Shown here in pieces: positions 1-15,000 of a stretch of 64,000 nt of DNA; the first letter of the stretch is position 1, and every line of letters begins with the position of its first letter. The notes below the pieces were generated by a model that saw only the letters and a list, made by a program, of their open reading frames with translations, was not told where the DNA came from and ran no database searches. This DNA comes from Dipylidium caninum (lineage: Eukaryota > Platyhelminthes > Cestoda > Cyclophyllidea > Dipylidiidae), in assembly GCA_017562135.1 (NCBI GenBank), contig QEYB01000956.1, forward strand, positions 62,001 to 126,000, read 5' to 3'. A program made the position numbers and the translations under genes.

Positions 1-10
1 ACTGCTGCAG

Positions 11-3000
11 GTTAAAGGCCATTGGTTTGGAACAATTCGATAGCGCGGAACTTTTCGATCGGCTCATGATGCCTGTCGCATTTATGGTAGTTATTATCCT
101 TCAAATGCACTACTTCCACAAGCCATTTCTCCAAATATCTTCCCTGGAACGATATCGGTATGTTTCTTCTCATCCTCTTCTTTTGACTTAGTTACTTTCT
201 CCAGGCATCTTAATGAACAGGCTCATACGTGTATAAATCCGGCCACATCATATTCTTCGCCTCAAAATCAAGCTGAATCGTTGGAAACGCAGTCAAGTAC
301 TGAATTCCCGTCTCTCTTCTATACTTTCCCTGTTTAGATTTTATCGAGGACTTTCACTCCATCTTCAACCTTATGGCCTCATCCATCTATCGATTCATTA
401 AGACCTCCCAAACGGTAGCTTGGAGATTCGCTGAGGTGCATTGGATCAAAGTCGTCTGTCTTCTCGTCATGATTTCTGTCATAAAGGAAGTGCGTTCTTC
501 ATTTTGTCTTCAAACTGACTCATGATTTAATGTATAATAATGAAAGATTTATTATGTTCTGCATTATGGCTGAGCAGAAGCGACTTCTTTCTCCAACTTA
601 TTTTGTCTAAAACAAGGAATGGTGTGGTACAAACTTTTGTTACGTTAAGTTTATAAATTGTTCAAATTTATAGCAGAATTTTAAACAACAGACACCTGAT
701 CCGAAAACAAAAAGCGACCCTTTGCAAGTAACATTTGGAGTCATAGGGTAGTTTGTGGATTTGACCGTAATAGGTACTTTGATCTGTCGCAGAGTAATTA
801 ATCGTTTTAGAGAAATGCATTGAAATCAATCTTCTCTTTCTTACCTGAAATCTGTCAAGATGTGTGTGAATTTATCTTATATGGCAACTAATGATGAATA
901 TATATGGCAACTAATGATGAATATAACTCCCTTTCTTGCAGGTAACCATCACAAATATCATTCCAGTGATCATCGTGACAGTGTGCTTCCCTTTCCCCTA
1001 CCTCCATGGTTTTCTTGTTACCTTCATCTTCTGCTTCACCGGTCTTCAAATCGTTATGAAAATGCTCTTCCAGCTGGACATCGTCTCCGATGTCGACTAT
1101 GCCAATGTCATCGCATCTGGAGCTCCTAATAATCCTGCTCAACCAAAATCAAGCGTAAGTCGGCGAGAAAAAATTGTTGATTCTGTCTATTCTTTGTTCC
1201 ATCTTGTAGATCACCTCCCTACTTCCTAACGGAACGGGCAAGTGGATTGGATTGGACGTGGTTGAAGACTTTCCTCGATACATCAGAGTTAGTGAGATTT
1301 CCAGATTCTACTTTTGTTTCTTGTCGTATAGTTTGTTCCATTCAAGTTAGATGTTTGCAAAGCTTCGTAGTCCCGTATGCCAAATGAAGTCTAATCGATG
1401 GTGTCTTAATCTTCGATATTCGCACTCTAATACTGTTGTTTTATTGATGTCAAACAGAGTTCATTTAGCGTAAACTTGGGGACTCATGCTGCAATTCTGC
1501 CAATTCTGCATGATTTTCTTAGTTTATACTCACTGTTTACACGGACAATCTGTTATTGCCGAAATTATTAGGCGCGTTGAATATAAGTAAAAAACGAAAA
1601 GCGCAATTTTCGCAGTAATTATCATTTTCAATCAAAATAGTTGCCATTTGTATGTCACTTTCGCCAACGATGTGGCAGGTCATATTCTACTTTTTGGAGA
1701 AAATCTTTGTTTTTGACTTTAGTAATGACTCATTTTAGTTATTATTTTTTTTCTTAAAATTATTTCGCACTTACGAAAGCGGTAGTCATCGGCCGATGGA
1801 GTATCGGGTGAATGTGGAAGATATAGCAAGATTTCTCGTGTATGACATCCATTTCACGGCAGAGGACCCCGCCGTTTTTATGTTTTGGCCTGGTTGTAGG
1901 AGGAATAATGGGTTACCAGGAGGGGTATTCCACCATATCGTTGCCGCAATTTTATCCTGATGAAATTTCCACTTTAGGGGTGTATCTTTGTCTACCCTTT
2001 TTGCTTGATCCTTTTTCGACCATCGTACGGAATTCACTTTTCATCATCACAAGTGATGATTTTAGGGCAAAAACGGTGGCAATAGTGTATTGCGGAGCAA
2101 CAAAGATGCGTACTTGCTCTTGTTTTCGGTCAATCTGCAGTTGCGTCATTTCTTTTGAACGTCCTTTTTTTTCTTTATTTATTGTACGCCGATGTTTTCG
2201 CACAACCGTGTGCGTGGTTAGTCGCCAGTGCAGACCCAATTTCACGAATAGTTGTGTGAGGGTCGGATTTCACAGTCGTCCGATAAACATGGGCTGGTGG
2301 TCTTCCTCGAGGCTCGCTGGTGATGCTCAAATTGTCAGAACGCGACATTCTTGGAACCGGAATCGAGAATTTGTCATTAGTTCGTCCATCTTCGGATGCC
2401 TGACAAATGTTTCTCGAAGCATGGGTTGCGCTATAATTGCGTTTGAGCCCCTACATGGAAGGAAGATGTAATCGCGTTTTGTTTCACTCGGGCGTGGGCG
2501 AAAAGTGGAATAACAGTGGGATAGAAGCACGGAGAAATTTTTGTGAAATGAGTAAGAAGACTGTTGAGCGCTTGCCCCGATGTATCTCTCTCGGACACAG
2601 CTGAAGACTGAACAGACAAAAATGCCCGTTTAATAGTTTTCAACCTAAGACATTTACAGTGGTTAGATCTTGGAAATCGGTATACCCGGCTCTAAATAAC
2701 TCGCTAATCACCCAGCTTGATTGATAGGATGAGTTGCCCAACTCAAGCCAGTTGTTTTACTCTTTGTCCTCTAGTATTACAATTTTTTGTCAATTTAATG
2801 GTAACTTATGGTCTTGTGTTGTCCAGATATATCCTCAATTTGCATTCCTTGTACAGTTGTGGTACAAATGACACATCACATAGTAAGTAATTGTCTCCTT
2901 TTTTAAACTAAAGTCTACAATAAATTGCTTTGGTTTTTAGGTTGACCTGTCGATTTCGTGTTTCTACTTACTATAAGTAAGATCTTTGGGCGTGCAAGTT

Positions 3001-6000
3001 GTTTATGCGCGTTATGGAGTGCGAACATATGTCAGTCGCCCGTTTCGCGTGCACTTTTGGCTCCTTCCTGATTTTGTTAGCTTTGCTTCGTTAAGTCGCA
3101 AAACCCTAGCAGTTTTTTAATGGGGATTTTCGGTAAAACTCGGAGCTTTCTATACGCATATAACGGATAACAGTGATTAAAAAAGTTCATCTTAGTTTTC
3201 CAGCACCTCAAATTCTTACGAAACACAATTTAGATGAGAACTCTATTTCTCTTCCTTAACATGGACAGCAGCATCTCGGTTAAAGAGTTTCTTGCCGTAA
3301 ACCTTTGATGTTTACGTCGATGAAGGTTAATGATCTAATTTATTGCTATGACAACATTGGCTGCCATCTTTCATTATGTCTTGAGGTGGGGAAGGTGGTT
3401 ATGTATCTATTAAAGGTAACAACTCAATTTTATCTTCATACGGTCCGTGCTCAGTGTCCAAAATATTACTATGAATTTCGTGTCTCAGAGGAGCTTGTTT
3501 CTTTGAAAAGTAGGCTTTATTGGTACGGACATCCTCGTTAAGTAAACCCTGACTTTAAATCACTTATAACACGCTGTATTTTGTATGCACGCTTAAGCGC
3601 AATAAGCATATCTTCGTTAGGAGGGGATAGGCAGCGCCACCCCATCCTTCCTCCACTTCCTCTGTACTTTTCTTTATAGTTTCTCCGATTCTACCCATTA
3701 ATGTTTACGCCTTTTTTATGAATTTCGGAGTAGTCATTTGTGATGTGAACAGTTCTGACTTCAAATTGGAATAGTAGCTAGAATGGCTAATTCTCAGCTG
3801 GCCTTTTTGTTTGCTATAAATGTCCCATGAAATGGTTTTATTGCCTACTAAATGCGTAAAACGGTGTTAAACTAACCTTTGAGAATTGATTTGTATCTCT
3901 ATTTATATTAAATTTGGGGAAATCTCATGTTTCGGTGTTAAGAGGTTAATTTACAATAGGCATTGTGACAAATTGACATTACTCTTACCTAATGTTAAAA
4001 ATCGCTTCGCTGACCACGCTTGTTAGTCTTTGTTCTGACGCCCAAGGTAGACAAAAGTACTGTCAACCACTTCCACGTTACATTAATGTGCTTATGTATG
4101 GCGTCCGAAACCAAATAGTATAATCGATGTATATACTAAGTTACTGCTAAATAACAATCTCAGGATAACCGTATAAGGCAGCCAGAAGTGATAAAACGAG
4201 CAAAACATTTTGATAAATTCGACAAACTGTTTCATTTGTGTGTGTGTAGCCGTTGGCGCTGCTTCTGGTAGCTTGTGTCTTCTGGCATGTGATCAAATAC
4301 CACCAACTGCAACATTACTGCAAACCGGGATGCATACGACCCAAACCGGGAATTATCTTCCCAGGGATGTCTTTCAGCGTTATGGATGAGAAGCTTGTCA
4401 ACTTCGCCAAATGCCTCGCCAACTACACTTTCTACAAACTTGGCCTTGAGGTTAGTCTCTGCTTCATGTTTTCACATTCGGATAAATTTTCTTCCTATTT
4501 GTTGTCATTATTACTTTCACACTTTCAATGTCAACTATGAATTTTTATAGGGTTAATGAGATTCGTATCACATCCGATTTTGCCTTGATTTGAGAGGTCT
4601 AATTACACGCACTGTTTGATTAATGCACATTTTTACCATCGATGGGAAATGATATCCAATCACTCTTTGATATCGTCGCTCATGATGAAAACGATTTCCA
4701 TCCGTTGGTCCGCAAATTGATGATATGCGTTTTATACGCATCTGCACACACAATTTCGGATCCGGCCTAACCTAACGAGGTCAATACCTGATGCCATCGT
4801 TATTTTGACAGGCGGCCTATTTTTACGATTCAATTAAAGTTCTTTCCACCGACTCGTCCATACGTTTAAGACGTAGCTATGTTATTCGAAGACATGTAAA
4901 GTAGGCAGTGAATTTTTATTTTTGGACTCATCGGTGGGTGAGGGCTACAATTTTTAACATGCAAAACAATCTAATTGATTCGTAAGAAACCGACTGTGTT
5001 GGTATGATGAGACTACTTTAAAACTGTCTAGTTCCGTTCGTTTTAAGTTCTGTTCTCGGTAACTCAACTATTTTACAAATATATTGGATTCACATAGTTT
5101 CTCTGAAGTTGCGTTTTCGGGCAATAAACTTCAGAAACGTGAATTTTGTAGTGATTCCTGCTTAAAAATGTGTTGAAGGCAATTGAGAGGTAAGAACGAC
5201 GACCGCAGTTTCTTTATTCAGTTACTTGTTGGAATTCATAATATCATATTTGTTTCAAAGGTGTTTGGACATCTTTCTAGATTTCTGATAGGTTATCTTC
5301 GATGATAACTCAATATTTTCATAGTATCCTTTAACTCATTTTAATCTCTCATTGATGCATTTGCATAAGAATTGTCTTCGTTTATTAGTAGTGGCCCCGG
5401 CTTCGGTAATCCCCTTGGCGTCCAACTCACTAGCGTAGATATAGGCCTCCTTCCAAGCGCCATTTTCCCTCTTTTCCAGGAGTTGAGGCTTTGCGATAAA
5501 ACCCAAATTGAGTCTTGAATGCTATTATTCTCATGCCTACCCTTGTTTTGACTGGAACATCTCATTAAATGCCCAGTTAATGTAAATTTCGATTGTTTTC
5601 AGCCATAACTTTTCACTAACACATTACTTTGTATCTATATTATGAGGTTTAATTTTGCATTTTGCAGTAAATGGGGGCTCATTAATGTTTAGCTTCCGGT
5701 TCTGTGGTACGCATACACTCATTCACTCTCGTTTGATAATGAGTGGAGCTAATTTTCGCCTAACTTCGTCCTATTTATGCCAGACTTGTTTACTGAGCTA
5801 CGTATTTTTTTAAATTCTCACACTTAACATTGCTGCAATGTATATTCTACATCAATCTAGTGTGGACTTTCACTTCAGGCAATAATTTTTTTGGTAAAGA
5901 AATGTTGATTTCCCACATTTATTGGATTTTCGTTCATTTTTTCATGCGAATTTAACCTGAAATTCCGTATTTATGAATCCCACCCTATACTTCGCAAATG

Positions 6001-9000
6001 CCTTTAAAAGTGCAATGTAATTTTTCGGTAAATGATCAAAAGGAATGGTGGCAGAGATGGCATAGAGCAGTATTACTGTCACAGGCGCGAGTAATGCAGA
6101 TTAAGACGTTTCATAAAGGTATAAATATTTGGGCAATATTACGAGCCTTTCAACGGTAGATAATAATTGCTCGATAGGAAAATTCCAACTTGTACTGTAA
6201 GAATGAATTGTTCTCATCTTGAACCTAAAGTCAATTAAGACTGAAGAAATGTGTATACTCCGACAGATTATTTACTTGGTTAAATTAGGTTTTCTCCAAC
6301 GCCACTTTAGCATGCTAATAAAAGAACGAGGATGGAGTATGTTTGAACTCTAAATTCAGCCTTTCTGCCTTGGTAACTTACTACACAGATGTACAGTTTT
6401 AAACACACTACTACCTGTCTTTTATCGTTATCTTCATCAACCAGATATACCTGCAGGTGCTCCCTATTTTATCTTTTAGATATGTTTCTGCGTCACAGTT
6501 ATCGCCGCTTGCATTCGTGTCGATGCTATGAGCGTGCTTTACCTCCTCCTCATGCTGCTCTTTCTCTTTACCTCACGTCGTGATATCTGCTCTCGTCTCT
6601 GGCCTGCGTACATGACTTTCCTTGGTATCCTTCTCGTCACCCAATACGCTGCCTGCTCACAGATACCCTCTATTATTGTGGAATGTAAGTTATTAGTCTG
6701 TTTAGAAGATCTGTTTCATACTTGACTTGCCATTTATGGGAGGGTACGTCGTAGTTTTTCATTGCTTCCCACATAGATGAACTCATCGTTATAATGCGAC
6801 TGCCGTTTTCATGCGAAAAATCATTATTTTAGTTGTCCTCATTCACCGATACAGTTCCCTCATTTCATTGTTTTATCAGCGAAATTATGGATACGCTTAA
6901 TGGAAGGTAGTTTTTTTCTCCACCGTTGAATCATGCTGACGAAGCTCAAACGCTTCCTTTCGCGATACTTTCCCCTACCATTTAATCGATGCAATAGATC
7001 TAAATGTCAAGTTCTTTGAGATTTCTTCCGGTCTACCCGAAAGTTCTGTCCTTTGCTATGACAACAACTTTCGGCACGAAACGTGTGTTTATTTGGCGCA
7101 TGTTCAACTCTCTATTTTTATCATTTAATGTGTATTTACCGATGTGGCATTTTAACTAAAGCAAAGTTGATTCGCGTTAGTCTTAAGTGCGAAGTGATAG
7201 TGTACCCATGGCTACTGATGAGGTGCACTTATACCACTGTATTTCATACGAGTTTCAAGAAGGAAGCAATGCTACGTTCTGGGCGATCATCTTTGCTCGA
7301 CGACACTGTTGCTAAGAGGACGTTGGAGCAAGGTCCTTGTCTAACAACATCCGAGATGGCAGAAAGGCTTACTTGAGCTCAGCAAACCACTTGGGACCAT
7401 ATTGGGGAGACAGGGTTGGTGTGGAAATATTCAAGGTGGGCGTCACATGAATTAACTCAGAAGAATGTGAACGATCGAGTCGTCGTATGTGCATCTCTGC
7501 TTGCTGGAAACAAAGTCGAGTCCTTCTTGAACCGGATGATAAGTGATGTTGAAAGCGGGTTAACTGCGGAAAAGTGGAGGGGAAAGGGGATATTGTGAAC
7601 CGGGACAACCTAACCTTTCCATCTCTAAAGCAAATTTGTCTTTGGTAAAGGAATGTTATGTGTGAGGTGGGACATTCGAGGACTAATACACTGAAGGCTT
7701 TTAAAAGCGAAAGACAAGCTCAATTCGGAGAAGTAGTGTCAGCAGCCCAAGAAAAGAGGCTGACGACGTTCAATGAGAAGGGCATGAAACTGCCTCATGA
7801 TGATGCCGGGCCAAATGCAGTGCAAAAATTTACATATGTATAATAATTTAAACATGCATTAGTTCAATTTTTCATATCGAAAGACGAAACATTTCAAAAA
7901 TTGGCTATACTAATTGTCCTCATGCTATCAAGAAGTCATTAGTAATAATGGCGGTAAGATAAAATTACACTTTATTTTATTCCAAAAACGAACACAACTT
8001 TCTGGTATAGCTGATGTGAATGTGTTTACTTCCAACCACTTGCTAGAACCTAAGAAATTTGCGAACATGGCGTTTATGAGTAGTATACATGCCGATGGAG
8101 TTTTGGCATATTAGTGGAAAAAATTTAACTTTTAATTACTCCGTTATTAAATTGGAATGCACTAGAGATTTGTCCATGCTAAGATCAGATGACTCTTATC
8201 TTCCGCTGCCACCAAGTTAGTTTTGCAAAAGTCCACCGCTAACTGCTTTTGTAGTCCGTCGCTTACCCTATCTAAAGAGTGTTGCCTTTCCACATTTTGA
8301 GTACATAATTTCCGCGAACACATCGAGGCTTCCTTAGGGTTAATTTTTTTGCCTAAACCCCATTGATTTGCCTTCGTTTTGGAGGGACTTTTAGGATGTG
8401 CGAAAACTTCCAATTGTTATCCGTAGCAGATGGTTTTTTCGTATTTGCTTGTCATGAAATTCTAGCCATTTATGAGCGCTGTGAAAATTGTTTACCAGAA
8501 ACCAATTTTAGTAAACAATTTTGCTCATCGCAGGCGGGTCATGTCCATGGTTAATCAACTGTCGATTTTCTAATTTCAAAATTTGTAATGGCAAAAATAG
8601 ATGTTCATGTGAACTAGTCGTTAAATTTTTGCTGTTGGATTCTAAATATTAATGGCTGACGATCCATATATAACAAAAGAAGGAGAGCGTTAAAATGCCT
8701 CTTGTCCTCTCGCCTAACCTCTCCTCACCGCCCATCCCCACCCCTATCTTTCTAGCAAACACAGAGCGTATACCAAAAACCATCCAATCTGGTCTATCAA
8801 TCTGTTAACTGTATCTTTTGTATCGTGTTACCTTGGCTTGACTGAAGCCTGAACTTTTCATGTTTGTGGATGTATGGATCTTGTCTTCTAGTTTTGATTG
8901 TTCGATGTTAATAAATAAATGATGCTCAAATATGTGTACGGTACACGATCTATTGGTTTGATTAATGAAATACGAGATAAGTGCTTGACTACTTTGATTT

Positions 9001-12000
9001 CTGTCGTCTTTCAGCTCTTCCCTGGGACTCCACCGACAAGGAGACCATCCGTCTACAGCAGTGGCTCTTCCTTCCGTCTACATCCTACCAACCTGATCCT
9101 CGCAAATTAATCGGTAGGTCCTCTTCCCACGTTTTTGCGCCCCCACTGCGGATAACGCGCCCAAATTCTCAATTTTTCACATTTCTGTTTTTTTTAGTTG
9201 ACTTCCTACAATTCATGTTTGTGGCGGCACAGTGGCGTGTATTCAAGTTGGAGCAGAGGCCTGACTGGGAAAGCTATGGTGGGGGCAGTAACACTCCCGT
9301 TCTCACTGATACCTTACCCGGTCCTAAGGATCGTGATTTCATCAGCTCAAAAGAGTATGTTTTCCTTAATGATCCTAAGATGAGATCAAGCCTGTTCAAT
9401 TTTTGTTTTGTTATCAAAAATGGGATGATTACGCATTGTGAACGCGTGTCTGTTTTTGATAGCAGGTGAGTAGGTCTACACTGACGCGTAGGTTTTACAT
9501 CGCCTCGAGGCTTTTCATCCCCTCAGAAGCAGTGTGATCCACTTGAGTAGTACTAAGTGCTGTTATGAATAGGCAAAACCGACACCTATTCATTGCTCTG
9601 ATAAAACTATCAGATGTTTTCCAAGGTCATCTGTTTATTTAAAACGGTGATTTTTCGGGGTTTGAAAAGTAACTTTTACAGATTTTTTGACAATGAATGC
9701 CAGAGACTTAGAACTTACACTTTTCATTTTGAAGTGTTAAATCGATCTATGTTTTCATGTCATTTTTTCCTATTGACGAAATCTTCCTGTATGATTCGAT
9801 TTACTGTTTCAAACTCAATTTTGTGATTTTGGCTGCACAATAGACTGCTCCAATTTTCCCAAATGTTTACCTGACTATTATTACCCAACCCCCTCCTCTC
9901 TCGCTACTTTTCATTCCGTCTATTTTACGTCTCTACTTGATCTTAGATCCTATCTGGACTACCTTCGTCACGCGGTTTTCTACTGGTCTTATTGGCTTAG
10001 TTTAGCCATAGTCTTCGCGACCGGAGTAAGTTGGATCACACTCTTCTGCCTCGGCTACATGATCCTTAGTTTTATCTACCTCTGGATGGGCCAAAATGTC
10101 ATGATGCGAAGACGGGCCAATCTTCTTGCCTCGTGAGTTTTCGACGCTTTGATTTTCGTTTATTGTCCCTCACCATCTTCCCACTCTTAAAGTTGTCTTG
10201 CGTTGAAAGAATCATGTTAGTGGGTAATTTTTAATTCTCTGTTATGATCCATCTAACATTCACAATATACTATTCACTCTTCTGAAAATCTGCAAGCATT
10301 GTGGGCCGCAACACTTAAAATAAGAAATTACCTCTTATGTACATTTTGTTCTTCGCATGATTTATTCTTCTGTTACTCAATTTCCCCTTTCTCGGACAAT
10401 CAGTTTTAAAACTCAGCTTTTTTTTCCTGACGAGGATAACTGGAAGAACTCATAACTTTCCTTCCTCTTCTGCTGAATTTTTCATGATTTCTTTGCCGTT
10501 TACTGGCTCAGAATAAACGTCACGTTTTTATGGCGGAACAGAGCATCTTGCCCAACTGCTTTACTAAAGTATAACCTGTTTGGCCAATTGCCAACCAGTT
10601 CATTCTTTTATTAGCATCTCGGAAATCGTTACCTGCGGGTTTAAGAGGTTTGATATTAGGCAAGTGTGGAAACGATGTACACAAGTGGTGAGCTGTTAGA
10701 TATTACGGTCGCCCATCCCTTCCACTCGTGTTTCACATTGAATTTATAGGAAAGTAGTAGTGTGTTGTTTCAAACTGCATTTTGTTCTTTGTGTGGAGTG
10801 GAATCATTGCTGTGACATAGATTAATAAGCTTCAATAGATGATATTTCACTTAAAATTCAGTAAAATCCACCAATCAACTTGACGCTACCCATCAGTTTA
10901 GCCTTTTCTGTCATTCCTTGTCTACGCTTCCAATTGAATAAATTAGCACATAGGTGGTAACCTCCAGATACCTGTGTTAAGTGTTAAGCTAAAACTTAGT
11001 CTATGGTATTACGCTTCCTCTGTGAGCAAAATTCAAATTAATGATCGAAGAAATGACGGTCAGAAGTACTTTATCTTGAATATCCGATTTGGCCTTCTTT
11101 TTACTGTGCACTCGCCATTTGGTTGGCTATTGGGACATCGATTCCTTTCTCTCCACTTCCATTGCTTATCAGTCAATTTTACTCGACTTTGGTCACCCGT
11201 TGCTTTCTCATTGAAATTTGGAGAGCTCTTTTTCGCCCCCGCCCCCCTCCCCTCTGTCTTTTTCTGACTGCTGCCATTGACGACTATGCTTGTCGAAAAC
11301 CTTGCGCAACAAAACTTAGTTAAACCTAAGTCCCTAATCGTGGGAAATCCTTATGCTTAAATGCTTTTTGAACACTAAGTGTTTGACTGATTTGTTGGCT
11401 GCCGTTGCTGCGGACTTACAAATAAATTACGGACCAAGAGGGCCTCACCTAAGTTCCCTCTTTTCTTACTTGTTCTCTACACCATTATGCACTAGTCCAT
11501 CCACTTAGTCTTTTTTCCTCTGGCTTATGATTTCTTGACTTCCTTTCCAGATGGAATGTGATCGTCGGTTACAATTTCTGTGTAATCTTGGCTAAGTGTA
11601 CCCTTCAACTGATGGGCTGTGTCTATTGGAACCGTCTCGTTGACAGCCGCATCTGCTGGCTCATCCAACTTTTCGGCGTCAGCTGCATGAATCCCGTGGG
11701 ATGGAATGACTATGCCGGCCTCTGTAATTCATTTATTTTACTTGAGATATCGGATTTAATGTGTATAGCCGTCGTCAAAACCATCCATGAATAACCTAGT
11801 TTCGTGTTACAAAACGCTGTTAATCAGTTTAGTACCTCAAAAATGAAGGGTAATGTATGTATGCATATTCATTCTTGTGGATGATTTTGTCATTATCCTC
11901 GGGTTCTTCTGAAAGACTAGAATTTAATACTCTAAAATTTCTAATCTATTCAATATAAATTTTAAACCAACAGCAGAATCCTTTTTTTATTACCAGAATC

Positions 12001-15000
12001 AATCCTGTTACGCCATTCGATAGAACTAGCACATCAGTTATCCCTTGGCTGTGATTTAATAAGATCACCTTACCACTGACTGCCACAACTTACCAATTCT
12101 CATATCGTTTTATTAAATTTCCCTGCTAGTCTGTTGTTAAAATTGGAAAATAAATCGTATGCTTTCTTTGTCGCCCACTGGAATGTATTCCTCTTGGGCT
12201 GCAAAGCCAACACCTTAGCCGACTGTAATTACTCTATTTATTGTAGATATCTATTATTCCCCACCTGTTTACAAATTTTTTATTCGTGTTTTCAATCAGC
12301 GTGTCGTTTCATTGCGTTCCTATCGTTAATCGTTGAACTCTGCCAGGTTGTGGTAATTTGACTATTAAATTTGAAACTATGAAACCCGCTTTGAATATAA
12401 GTAAAAACGAAAAGCGCAATTTTCGCAGGAATTATCATTTTCAATCAAAATAGTTGCCATTTGTATGTCACTTTCGCCAACGATTTAGCAGGTCATATTC
12501 TACTTTTTGGAGAAAATCTTTGTTTTTGGACTTGGTAAATGACTCATATTGGCTATTGTGTTTTTTCTCTTGAAATTATTTCGCACTTACGAAAGAGGTA
12601 GTAATCGGCCGATGGAGCATCGGGTGAATGTGGAAGATGTGGCAAGATTTCTCGTGCATGACATTACTTTCACGGCAGAGGACCCCGGCCGCTTTTATGA
12701 TTTGGCCCGGTTGTAGGAGGAAATAATGGGTTACCAGGAGGGGGTATTCCACCATATCGTTGCCGCAATTTTATCCTGATGAAATTTCGATTTAGGGGTG
12801 TATTTCTGTGTACCCTTTTTGCTTGATCCTTTTTGGCCATCGTACAAAATTCACTTTTCATCATCACAAGTGATGTTTTAGGGCAAAAACGGTGGCAATC
12901 GCGTATTGTGGAGCAACAAAGATGCGTACTTGCTCTTGTGTTCAATCATGTGCAGTTGCGTCAGTTCGTTTGAACGTCCTTTTTTTCTTTATTTATTGTA
13001 CGCCGATGTGTTAGCACAAGCGTGTGCGTGGTTAGTCGCTAGTGCAGACCCAAGTTCACGAATAGTTGTGTGAGGGTCGGATTTCACGGTCGTCCGATAA
13101 ACATGGGCTGGTGGTCTTCCTCGAGGCTCGCTGGTGATGCTCAAATTGTCAGGACGCGACATTCTTGGGACCGGAATCGAGGATTTGTCATTAGTTCGTC
13201 CATCATCGGATGCCTGACAAATGTTTCTCGAAGCATGGGCTGCGCTATGATTGCGTTTGAACCCGTACCTGGAAGGCAGATGTAATCGCGTTTTGTTTCC
13301 ATCGGGCGTGGGCGAAAAGTGGAGTAACAGTGGGATAGAAACACGGAGAAATTTTTGTGAAATGAGTAAGAAGACTGTTGAGCGCTTGCCCCGATGTATC
13401 TCTCTCGGACACAGCTGAAGACTGAACAGACAAAAATGCCCGTTTAATAGTTTTTAGCCTACTTTTTGCACATACTTCGCTTACAATCGCTTTCCTTACC
13501 GAAAATTCGCATTGCCCTACTGATTACAAATTACTATGTACTTATTGTGTTTAATTAGGCTCTCTGTCGGCTACAATATGGAGACTAGAAGTATCGTTAC
13601 GGTACATCTATTCTCTATTTCCAAAAACTTAATCCAAAGTCTGTGCTTATTTGGACTTTCAGACTTAGATCTTCTGCCTTATTTGTCAAAAATCAGAGGT
13701 GCCTTGAAATAGTTACTCTTGAACGATATTTTTTGTATGTGTGCTATGTCTACTTCAGTAACATTGCGCTATTCATTCCCAAACTTCCATGAACAGCAAG
13801 TTAGTGAAGGAGCCATTGCTACCAAACTCACTTTTCTATTTCCCTTTCTCTCTATTAGCCACGGAGATCGGTTGCGAGATAGTCTCGAGCGGCCTGCATT
13901 GGGATGTGGTTTGCTTTGCAGTTATCATCTTCCAGCGCAAGATCTTCACCACCTCTTTATTCCGTCATGTCGTTTTCGATCTCAACGTTCAGAGCTACTT
14001 CGCTTCCAGGTGGGCTAATGAAATTATAACTTCTAGAATGGGAAATCCTCTTTAACAGTCAGCAATTTTCAATAGATTATACTTCACCATTCTTGTCAAT
14101 TATGTGTTTTCATCTTATTATCACATCGGTAGATTACATATGTGAGTTCACGGGCATGTCTTTTCTATGTGCAGAGGCGCGTTCCTCATAAACCGGAAAT
14201 TGATGCAGGTAATCAGTGAGCAGAATATGCGCGAAAAACATGATTTGGAACGAGTGCAAAGAAAACTTGAAAAAATTGCGCAACATCAGAAGGAAGCGGG
14301 TAAAAATACGGCCAACATCAATGAGCATTACATTTGTGAGTTGTCATTACTTGTGCAAGTTATTCATACTTTCTCAGTATCTTTCAATCAAACTTTCATG
14401 ACGCTAATTTTTAGTCTGAGAACTTAGCTTTAGTTGCTCTTATACTTTGATCCGTTCATATAGTGATTCGTTCGGGCGATTACTACCATTTCGACGGCGA
14501 CCCAGAAGACGAGGAAGTGGAGGACAATGATATGGCTTTGACCCAGACATCAGTTGTCGGAACACAGTTGTCGTTTAACGAATCTTCTCGGCAAGTACAA
14601 TCGGGCCATGTTCGTCCACCGCAGACTATGCAGTGTCATCATCTCCGTGCCGTGTGGCCTAGTATTGACGCCGGTCCTCTGGAGGCTCTCTCAAATTACA
14701 CCTGCCCTTACACTCCTACTCCGACTCAGTTACTAAAATTTAAAGTTTTTTAATCCAGATTCCAACTTCTATTTCTGACCTTTATTCTACCACCTTTGTA
14801 GTCGACAGATCCGTACCCCTTATAGCCCTCTGCACGTCTCCTCCAGGGGGAGAGGTGCGCCCCCTCTGCAAAAGGTCTCTGCTTGGTCACTGCGTAGTCG
14901 ACTCTCGCGTAATATCACCACTGACAGCTCGTCAACTTCATCCTCTATCACCACTCCGGATCGCCCCTCATTTCGCACTCATCGTCGACTGTCATCCTAC